Source: Treponema sp.
GTDB lineage: Bacteria; Spirochaetota; Spirochaetia; Treponematales; Breznakiellaceae
Reading direction: 5' to 3'
DNA length: 8,001 nucleotides
NCBI GenBank assembly: GCA_031280065.1
Contig: JAITHH010000321.1
Span: forward strand, 1-8,001
Part shown: one piece after another, positions 1 to 5,069 of the stretch
Layout: each line of letters begins with the position of its first letter
Position numbering within the stretch: position 1 is the first letter of the stretch
Made by a program: the position numbers and the translations under genes
The notes under the pieces: model-generated
What the model was told of the DNA's origin: nothing
Seen by the model: only the letters and a program-made list of their open reading frames with translations
The model's database searches: none

Positions 1-189
1 CCATGCCTTGTTTACCCCGTAAACGCTACAAACCAGCTCTACGACCCGCTCATTGACCTCGTTTCTATGGGTTTCAATGTCCCCATAATAGCCGCCGCTT
101 TTGAGGAAAATGCCTTTAGGGAAAGCCCGTTGAGAGAGCTGGAGCGCAAGCCTGACCTGTTTGAGCCTGTCGTTAATAGAGTAGTCCAC
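1..189 (-). CDS. XRE-family helix-turn-helix transcriptional regulator, N-terminal part (gene runs off the left edge)
   Basis: The minus strand is open from a GTG at 187-189 to base 1, giving 63 codons without a stop. The peptide begins VDYSINDRLKQVRLALQLSQ and continues with FPKGIFLKSGGYYGDIE and VNERVVELVCSVYGVNKAW. This is the layout of a Cro/C1 (XRE) DNA-binding domain: helix 1 with RLKQVR, the LSQ turn into helix 2, a recognition segment around residues 30-40, and the closing VNxRVVxLVxxxYGVNxxW that I associate with short phage-like repressors in spirochaetes. The rest of the protein lies outside the window. There is no in-frame ATG upstream and no purine-rich ribosome site before the GTG. 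A -10-like TATTAT ends 6 nt before the GTG, so the mRNA may be leaderless. The gene diverges from the cassette starting at 334 and probably regulates it. The start codon is the least certain part. Confidence 0.75.
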   Translation of the reverse strand, partial: MDYSINDRLKQVRLALQLSQRAFPKGIFLKSGGYYGDIETHRNEVNERVVELVCSVYGVNKAW

Positions 190-191
190 AG

Positions 192-205
192 TTCTATAAT
201 AGTAT
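192..205. promoter_or_regulatory. Putative repressor operator, copy 1
   Basis: The 14-mer TTCTATAATAGTAT recurs exactly at 276-289. Its core CTAT-A-ATAG is a perfect inverted repeat with a one-base centre. It lies immediately upstream of the putative GTG start of the divergent XRE regulator and covers a -10-like TATTAT on the minus strand. This fits autorepression. That it is an operator is inference; the repeat and symmetry are seen directly. Confidence 0.55.
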
Positions 206-268
206 ATGAAGCCCGGTAAAGGCAAGGGGGAAAACCCTATAAAAGAGCTGATTTTTTTCAAAAAGAGC

Positions 269-297
269 TTGATTATTCTATAATAGTATTATAATAT
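269..297 (+). promoter_or_regulatory. Putative promoter of the accessory cassette
   Basis: A TTGATT (-35-like) at 269-274 is followed 17 bp later by TAATAT at 292-297. TATAAT at 290-295 is an alternative with a 15-bp spacer. The stretch is strongly AT-rich and lies 37-65 bp before the first cassette start codon. The putative operator at 276-289 sits inside it. TATAAT at 279-284 is another possible -10 with a poorer -35. The exact hexamers are uncertain. Confidence 0.45.
276..289. promoter_or_regulatory. Putative repressor operator, copy 2
   Basis: This is the second exact copy of TTCTATAATAGTAT, 84 bp (about eight helical turns) from the first and in the same orientation. It falls between the likely -35 and -10 of the rightward cassette promoter and itself contains TATAAT. 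A bound repressor dimer would therefore block RNA polymerase. The face-matched spacing would suit cooperative binding or looping, but that is inference. Confidence 0.55.
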
Positions 298-333
298 GCT
301 CTATATAAGTATTTAACGAGGGAGGATTGTTTA

Positions 334-555
334 ATGGAGACGGACAAGGAAATGGAGGTTTTAAGAGCGGAATTTTCCGGCCTGAATGAAGTAAACAAAG
401 GAAAAGCAATCGATATGATGAAGTTTCTGGTCCTTACCCAGAATACTATTATCCCCGGTTTTTTAAGAGAAAAAGGGCTTGGCGATACGTCTCCGCAGAC
501 TCAAGGGGAGATCAAACCTTGTGGGGAACTGCCGGTTTTTCCGGCTTGGTATTGA
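334..555 (+). CDS. Small hypothetical protein (73 aa), first gene of the accessory cassette
   Basis: This ATG gene is preceded by a strong ribosome site, GGAGG at 321-325, with an 8-nt gap to the start. The N-terminal 50 residues look helical and charged, with a segment at about residues 15-45 (LNEVNKGKAIDMMKFLVLTQ) followed by NTIIPGFLREKG. The C-terminal tail, about 25 residues, is rich in Gly and Pro and probably unstructured. No signal peptide or membrane segment is visible, so it should be cytoplasmic. I do not recognise a named family. Its layout resembles small proteins encoded next to XRE repressors, such as antitoxin-like or accessory regulatory proteins, but nothing in the sequence proves that. 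It lies 53 bp before the HNH-like gene on the same strand, without a visible terminator between them, so co-transcription is likely. Confidence 0.6.
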   Translation: METDKEMEVLRAEFSGLNEVNKGKAIDMMKFLVLTQNTIIPGFLREKGLGDTSPQTQGEIKPCGELPVFPAWY

Positions 556-608
556 GATAGAGGCGGACTGTTTGTGCTGCCCGCCCTATTTAACAGAGGA
601 GTTTTATC

Positions 609-1031
609 GTGAACAAGACAGATGAAGCAGAGGCGGCAGAGAAAAAGCGGCTTAAAGGGATATGGTGGAGCAAAAAGGTTGATAACAAAAAGGATCCTAT
701 GGAGCTATTCGAGAAATTTTATGCGTGGTATACCATGCAGGAGAAAAAATGCTGCTACTGCGGCATAACCGAAAGGGAACTACAGGAACTCATTGACAGC
801 GGACGTATAACATCAAAACGGCTCCCAACAAGAGGCAGACATCTTGAGATTGAACGAAAGAGTCCAGATATAGGTTACGATAATTTCGATAACCTATCGC
901 TTGCCTGTTACTGGTGCAACAACGCCAAAACAGACACGTTTACGGCGGCTGAATTCAAACAGGTTGGGGAGGTTTTTAGCCGGATTTGGCAAAACCGCCG
1001 CAATAGCAAACCAATGAGCAAGGAGTGTTAA
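609..1031 (+). CDS. HNH-endonuclease-like zinc protein (140 aa)
   Basis: The start is a GTG with AGAGGAG at 595-601, 7 nt upstream. The protein shows a treble-clef HNH layout. A first zinc knuckle C48-x2-C51 is followed after about 30 residues by the strand HLEIERKSPD (78-87), then YDNFDNLSLA (90-99) with the conserved Asn95, and a second knuckle C100-x2-C103 in ACYWCNNAKTD. HNH nucleases cut DNA with a single metal ion held by this fold. One oddity is that the usual Asp-His pair of the first motif reads Glu82-Arg83. This resembles the IDR/IER variant I recall from phage HNH-like proteins, so nuclease activity is not assured. The lysine-rich N-terminus (residues 12-28) could contact DNA. The stop lies 2 bp before the next gene's ATG, so the two are translationally linked. 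A defence or mobile-element nuclease is plausible but unproven. Confidence 0.72.
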   Translation: MNKTDEAEAAEKKRLKGIWWSKKVDNKKDPMELFEKFYAWYTMQEKKCCYCGITERELQELIDSGRITSKRLPTRGRHLEIERKSPDIGYDNFDNLSLACYWCNNAKTDTFTAAEFKQVGEVFSRIWQNRRNSKPMSKEC

Positions 1032-1033
1032 TT

Positions 1034-1972
1034 ATGGCTTTTTGTGTAAACTGTGGAAACAAAATGGGAGAAGGCGCAAAATTTTGCGCGTCCTGCGGGA
1101 CTCGGGCGGCAGAGGCAGCAGGAGCGGGGAGTAACAATATGTCCCCCGGAAAGGCTGTAGATGAGGATGCGAAGAAACTTTTTGAAGAGGGCATCGAATA
1201 TTTAGATCAGAGGGATGCTCCCAAGGCTATTGAGTGTTTTGACGCGGTCATTAAACTTAATCCAACCTATCCCTATGTTTGGACCTGGCGCGGCATGGCG
1301 TATATGGACGATGACCGTTGTGAGACTTACGCCGAAGCCTTGTCCGACTTGAACCGCGCCATTGAAATTGATAATAGCGACGGTAACGCCTACGGAAACC
1401 GCGCTTTCGTAAATTGGCGCTACGGCAGGAAAGATGAGGCGCTGAAGGATTTAGAGGCCTCGATTCATCTTAACGGTTGTTGTTTTCCGGCTGCGGAACT
1501 TATGTTAGAGGACAGAGTTGAACTGCCGGACCATATTATCCAGCTTCTCAAAGAAGAAGGATACATTAATGATGACGATGAAGATGATAGCGAGAGTGAC
1601 GGAAAACAACGAATCGAAACAGTGCAAGACCGGCAAAAACAGATTAAGTTGTATGACAACAAAAAGCGGGAGGCGCTTATGAAACAATGGAGTGAACCAT
1701 TGAGAACCAAAACCTATATCGAAATAGCGGATATGCTGACCTGCGAATATCCCGCCGGCGAACTGCGCTGGGTTATCGGAACTTCATTATTGCCCTATGC
1801 CTGTTTCAAAAACATAAACGGCAAATACGGCAGAATGACCGTAGAGAACGCCTCGGATAATCACCACGCCCCGCCAGACCAGTGCTGTTATGAAATTACC
1901 CGCAGTGACGGCGCAAAAGAAACATTCCCCAGTGTTGACAGCCTGATTGACGCCGGCTGGGTACTCGACTAA
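1034..1972 (+). CDS. Zinc-ribbon and TPR-repeat protein with an unrecognised C-terminal domain (312 aa)
   Basis: I chose the ATG at 1034 because AGGAG at 1021-1025 lies 8 nt upstream; a GTG at 1025 would add three residues and overlap that site. The N-terminus is a short zinc ribbon, C4-x2-C7 and C18-x2-C21, of the type found at the front of many bacterial signalling and scaffold proteins. A low-complexity Ala/Gly linker leads to about three tetratricopeptide repeats (residues 46-150), with typical signatures such as AIECFDAVIKLNP and GNAYGNRAFVNWRYGRKDEALKDLEASI. An acidic linker near residues 177-190 (DDDEDDSESD) precedes a final domain of about 100 residues, rich in aromatic residues and Cys and ending in SLIDAGWVLD, which I do not recognise. 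No signal peptide or membrane span is seen. TPRs bind partner proteins, so this may be the scaffold for the HNH-like protein encoded just upstream. Confidence 0.75.
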   Translation: MAFCVNCGNKMGEGAKFCASCGTRAAEAAGAGSNNMSPGKAVDEDAKKLFEEGIEYLDQRDAPKAIECFDAVIKLNPTYPYVWTWRGMAYMDDDRCETYAEALSDLNRAIEIDNSDGNAYGNRAFVNWRYGRKDEALKDLEASIHLNGCCFPAAELMLEDRVELPDHIIQLLKEEGYINDDDEDDSESDGKQRIETVQDRQKQIKLYDNKKREALMKQWSEPLRTKTYIEIADMLTCEYPAGELRWVIGTSLLPYACFKNINGKYGRMTVENASDNHHAPPDQCCYEITRSDGAKETFPSVDSLIDAGWVLD

Positions 1973-2200
1973 CAGCCATGAATGGACGCCCCGGTGCGGC
2001 AGACCGGCGGCGGCCCTTTCTTACCACGCTGTTATCTTTTCACTGCTCCGGCCGTAACCCCGGAAACAATGTATTTCTGGAGAAAGACATACATCTATAA
2101 ATAAAAACAACACAGCCGCTATCGACTTTGAACAGTAAATCTGGCGGCAGCGGACATCCTGCCGAAAAACTGCGCCTGCGGCGAAATTGACAAACACCGC
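1973..2200. other. Convergent intergenic region, no gene seen
   Basis: Between the stop of the TPR gene and the hairpin element at 2201 I find no credible reading frame and no U-tract terminator. A 68-codon minus-strand frame across 2040-2246 has no ribosome site and runs into the hairpin. This is where the AT-richer cassette gives way to the GC-rich chromosome. Confidence 0.5.
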
Positions 2201-2266
2201 CTAAGAGCCTGTTCAAAATCTGGAATTTTGGCGTTACAAACGCCAAAATTCTACCTTGCAGGCTCT
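2201..2266. repeat. Long hairpin / palindromic repeat element overlapping the radA stop codon
   Basis: An inner perfect 13-bp inverted repeat (2223-2235 with 2239-2251, loop ACA) is nested in an outer 8-bp one, AGAGCCTG (2204-2211) with CAGGCTCT (2259-2266). The inner stem contains TTTTGGCG/CGCCAAAA. It lies between convergent genes and could stop transcription from both sides, although no long U-tract follows either arm. The left end, CTAAGAGCCTGTTCAAA, recurs with one mismatch at 7076-7092, so this is probably a dispersed element rather than a one-off terminator. The radA stop (TAG at 2265-2267 on the minus strand) overlaps the outer right arm by two bases. Confidence 0.7.
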
Positions 2267-3701
2267 AAGCAAACAGCGCCTTGATCGCCGTTTTCAAATC
2301 CCCCGCAGTCAACTGCGCGTCCGCCTCAGCGCCGCGTTTGGAACGCCCGGCTTCCCCCGCCTCCGGCGCAGTCTGCTCTGAAAGCGGCCCCAGGAAGCGG
2401 TCAAAGCCCAGGCTCTTGCAGGTCTTCACCCGTCCCGCCAGCCGGCGCACGGGCCGCAATTCACCCGCCAGGGAGAGTTCACCCGCCATCGCGGTCCGGG
2501 CAGGCAGCGGAAGGCCCGTCCGTGCGGAATAGAGGCTTGCGGCCAGGGCCAGGTCTACCCCCACATCGGCAATGCGGATGCCCCCGGCCACGTTCACGTA
2601 GAGATCGTGATCCGACAGCCGCAGGCTCAAATGCTTCTCTAAGGTGGCCGCGATCCGGGAGACCCGCGCCGAATCGATCCGGTCGGAGAAGACCCGGCTC
2701 ATGGCGCCCTTGGCGGGCACGGTCAGGGCTTGAATCTCCACGAGCAGGGTGCGGCTCCCCTCCAGCACCGCGGCCGTCGCCACTCCCGGCGGCAGATCGC
2801 CCTCGCGGTTCACCAGGAAAAGCAAGGAGGGGTCTTCCACCATCACCAGCCCCTTTTCCCCCATGGTGAAGATGCCGATCTCGTCCACTGAGCCGAAGCG
2901 GTTTTTCACCGCCCGGAGGAAGCGGCAGTCCTGGCCGTTGTCCAGCCCCGAAGCCCGGTCGTTCTGCTCAAAGTACAGCACCGTGTCCACCATGTGCTCC
3001 AGGCTCTTGGGCCCGGAGATGGTTCCGTCCTTTGTTACGTGCGCCGTGAGGAACAGGGCCGCGTCCCGCTCTTTGACCCAGGAGATCAGATCGTAGGAGC
3101 AGTACTTCATCTGGTTCACCGTGCCCGGGGTAAGCCCGGCCTCGTCGCTGTGGAGAGTTTGGGCGGAATCGACGATGATCAGCACCGGCTTGACCGCCTC
3201 CAGGATGGTCTGAATGTCCTCCAGCCGTCCCGTGCAGCAGAGTTCTATCCTGCCGCCGCGGGCAGCGCCGTCCATGAGGCCCAAGCGTTCGGCGCGGCTG
3301 CGGACCTGGCCCGCGGACTCTTCCCCGGACACGTAGAGAATTCTCCCCGGCGTTTCTGTGGCGGCGGCGGCCTGGAGCAGGAGGGTGGATTTCCCGATGC
3401 CCGGCTCGCCGCCCACGAGGACCGCCGAGCGTTTCATGATGCCGCCGCCAAGTACCCGGTCGAGTTCGGCGATGCCGCTGCTGATCCGGCTCCCTTCCCT
3501 GGTTTCCACGGACGACAGGGGGATGGACTGGGCCAGGCCCTTGGCGCCGCCTTTGGCAAAGGCCGCCGCTTTTCCGCCGGGGGAGACGGCGGTTTCGATG
3601 AGGGTGTTCCATTCTCCGCAGGCGGGGCAGCGGCCCAGCCATTTGGGTTCTTCGTGGCTGCAAGAGGAACAGCGGAAGACTAAAGAGCGCGTCTTTTTCA
3701 T
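2265..3701 (-). CDS. radA: DNA repair protein RadA/Sms
   Basis: RadA is a RecA-related, hexameric helicase-like ATPase that drives branch migration in recombination and helps process stalled forks. The domains are in the standard order: an N-terminal C4 zinc finger (C11-x2-C14, C25-x2-C28), a RecA-like ATPase with Walker A GEPGIGKST (98-106) and Walker B VLIIVDSAQT with Asp179, the RadA-specific KNRFG motif (267-271), and a C-terminal Lon-protease-like domain with DHDLYVNVAGGIRI and GELSLAGELRPV. ATG 3701 is supported by AGGAG at 3711-3715 on the minus strand. At 478 residues it is slightly longer than the usual 450-460; the excess appears to be a charged Ala/Glu-rich insert near residues 440-462, before the closing helix. 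The gene lies 156 bp downstream of the lipoprotein gene and may or may not share its transcript. Confidence 0.96.
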   Translation of the reverse strand: MKKTRSLVFRCSSCSHEEPKWLGRCPACGEWNTLIETAVSPGGKAAAFAKGGAKGLAQSIPLSSVETREGSRISSGIAELDRVLGGGIMKRSAVLVGGEPGIGKSTLLLQAAAATETPGRILYVSGEESAGQVRSRAERLGLMDGAARGGRIELCCTGRLEDIQTILEAVKPVLIIVDSAQTLHSDEAGLTPGTVNQMKYCSYDLISWVKERDAALFLTAHVTKDGTISGPKSLEHMVDTVLYFEQNDRASGLDNGQDCRFLRAVKNRFGSVDEIGIFTMGEKGLVMVEDPSLLFLVNREGDLPPGVATAAVLEGSRTLLVEIQALTVPAKGAMSRVFSDRIDSARVSRIAATLEKHLSLRLSDHDLYVNVAGGIRIADVGVDLALAASLYSARTGLPLPARTAMAGELSLAGELRPVRRLAGRVKTCKSLGFDRFLGPLSEQTAPEAGEAGRSKRGAEADAQLTAGDLKTAIKALFA

Positions 3702-3721
3702 GGTTTAAAACTCCTAAGAAT

Positions 3722-3760
3722 GCGGGGGGGCCCATCGAACCTTCGGTTCGCGCCCCCCGC
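3722..3760. repeat. GC-rich hairpin carrying an inserted CGAACC palindrome, upstream of radA
   Basis: GCGGGGGG (3722-3729) pairs with CCCCCCGC (3753-3760). Nested inside is the 15-bp palindrome CGAACCTTCGGTTCG (3736-3750), the reverse complement of the palindrome found twice in the tandem array at 7392-7406 and 7514-7528. The hairpin sits just upstream of the radA ribosome site (3711-3715). It could be a transcript end for the genes upstream on the minus strand or a structured radA leader. Which one cannot be decided from the sequence. Confidence 0.6.
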
Positions 3761-3825
3761 GCCCCCCCGGAAACACCTGAATCTACGCGCCCTTATCAAC
3801 AACGCGCTAGGCGAAAGGGGGGTTT

Positions 3826-3864
3826 GGGGGGCCGTGGCCCCCATATTCTTTATTCTTTTATTCT
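3826..3864. terminator. GC-rich hairpin, possible transcription terminator
   Basis: GGGGGC (3827-3832) and GCCCCC (3837-3842) form a stable stem with a CGTG loop. On the plus strand it is followed by a T-rich tail at 3843-3864. On the minus strand, the direction of the iorB-paaK-lipoprotein operon that stops at 3858, the stem comes 16 nt after the stop but is followed by a C-rich stretch rather than a U-tract. Its position suggests an operon end, but its polarity is not the classical one for that strand. Confidence 0.4.
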
Positions 3865-5069
3865 ATCCAGCCCCTCGAAAAGCGTTGGGCTTCCCGCCAC
3901 ACGCCCCCAGCCCGGCGGGGCAGCGCATCCGTCAAGGGGACGCCGTAACGGGCCATCCCCTCCAAAAGCGCCCCGGTTATGGAATCGCGGTATACATCCG
4001 GGGCGGCGTAGTCAGCCGGACAATCCTCCGCACCGGGAAGGACCTCCGCAGTTACAAGCGCGTCTAAGAACGGGGAACGGATCACCCGGACGGCAAAGGG
4101 AATCCCCTGGGCCGCCAGCCCCGCGAAAACCGCCCGGCCCTGGTCAAAGCATTGGAGATATACCCCCCGCGCCCGCATGGGCGCGGCTTCATCCCCGCCA
4201 AAAAACTCCGCCGTAAACGGAAAGTAGACCGGCGGCCCGTCCGCCTCCAGCGGGCCCCCGTGAATCGCGCTTTCCCGGAGCCAGACAGCCTGAAACGCCG
4301 CCGCTTCCCACTCGTCCATGCCGGGGAATTCCGGCGCTTCCAGCGGAGGCTCTTGCTCCCAGGGCGTGAAGGAGGGGCCGCCTTGGGGGTCTATGGCGAT
4401 CAGGCCGAACTCAAAGCGCTGGGCCGCGCCGCCGTTCCAGTAATAGACGCCGCTGCGGGGAGCGCCGTAGCCTGCAGCGCCGTTCGCCCCGCCAATGCCC
4501 CCGCTTCTTCCATAAAAATCGAGGATGGGGCCGTGGACGATGAAGGCCGCGTCGCTTTCAACGCCTTTGAGCGCTAAGACCAGGCCGGGAATCCCCCAGG
4601 AATTCGGCCCGGCATCCGGGTCAGGGCCGCGCCAGTTCTGCGCCCAGCACCGGGGCGTTTTGACGGGCCAGCCGTGAACCAGATCGCCCCCCAGAACGCC
4701 GGTCAAGGGCAAGCCCTGCACAATTCCTTCTATATATAACGCCTGGAAAGCAGCGGTAATTTCACCTTGGGTTGTTTTGGACAGCGCCGCCGCAGCGTCT
4801 TCAGCAAGGCGGCCCACGCCGGGGCTCAGGCTGAGGGCGGGCGGCGCTTGGGGGACAAAGCGGAGCGCGGCGGGCAGGGTATAGCGCTTCCGGTCGAAGC
4901 GTCCGGTTTCAGGCTGCGGCCCGGCAGAGGGGATTTCATCTTGGGGAACGGGGCCTTCCGCCGGGGCGGGGGCTTCGGGCTGCGGGGGCGCTTTGAGTCC
5001 GGCACAGGCGGTTAGGACGCAGAGCAGCAGCGCGCAGGGAAGGCCGCATGGGGCTTTCGTCTTATACAT
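3858..5069 (-). CDS. Putative outer-surface lipoprotein with LGFP-like repeats (403 aa)
   Basis: The start at ATG 5069 gives a clean lipoprotein signal: MYKTK, a hydrophobic core LPCALLLCVL, and the lipobox LTAC with Cys22 as the lipidation site. A longer frame from 5147 would bury this signal. A Pro/Ala/Glu-rich spacer (about residues 25-60) follows, as is usual for surface lipoproteins. The body is rich in Gly, Pro and aromatic residues. A segment at roughly 165-215, reading VHGPILDFYGRSGG, GYGAPRSG and AQRFEFGLIAID, resembles the spacing of LGFP repeats (G-I, GG, LGxP, FxxGxIxW), which occur in cell-envelope proteins. The preceding GLPLTGV, GWPV and AQNWRGPD may be a weaker copy. The fit is by eye and the family is otherwise unrecognised. 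The start overlaps the paaK stop by 8 bp with only a weak ribosome site, so translation is probably coupled. Confidence 0.65.
   Translation of the reverse strand: MYKTKAPCGLPCALLLCVLTACAGLKAPPQPEAPAPAEGPVPQDEIPSAGPQPETGRFDRKRYTLPAALRFVPQAPPALSLSPGVGRLAEDAAAALSKTTQGEITAAFQALYIEGIVQGLPLTGVLGGDLVHGWPVKTPRCWAQNWRGPDPDAGPNSWGIPGLVLALKGVESDAAFIVHGPILDFYGRSGGIGGANGAAGYGAPRSGVYYWNGGAAQRFEFGLIAIDPQGGPSFTPWEQEPPLEAPEFPGMDEWEAAAFQAVWLRESAIHGGPLEADGPPVYFPFTAEFFGGDEAAPMRARGVYLQCFDQGRAVFAGLAAQGIPFAVRVIRSPFLDALVTAEVLPGAEDCPADYAAPDVYRDSITGALLEGMARYGVPLTDALPRRAGGVWREAQRFSRGWIE

Noticed and set aside
2040..2246. 68-codon minus-strand frame between the cassette and radA
   Set aside because: It begins inside the hairpin element, lacks a ribosome site and encodes no recognisable peptide.
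2994..3683. 229-codon plus-strand frame opposite radA
   Set aside because: It is antisense to radA, has no initiation signal and shows low-complexity Gly/Ala content.
2968..3735. 255-codon minus-strand frame inside radA
   Set aside because: It is radA read in another frame. The product is Arg/Pro/His-rich, a GC artefact, and radA itself is certain.
3793..3801. TTATCAACA as a DnaA box
   Set aside because: It is a single copy with a mismatch to the consensus, with no cluster and no dnaA/dnaN context.
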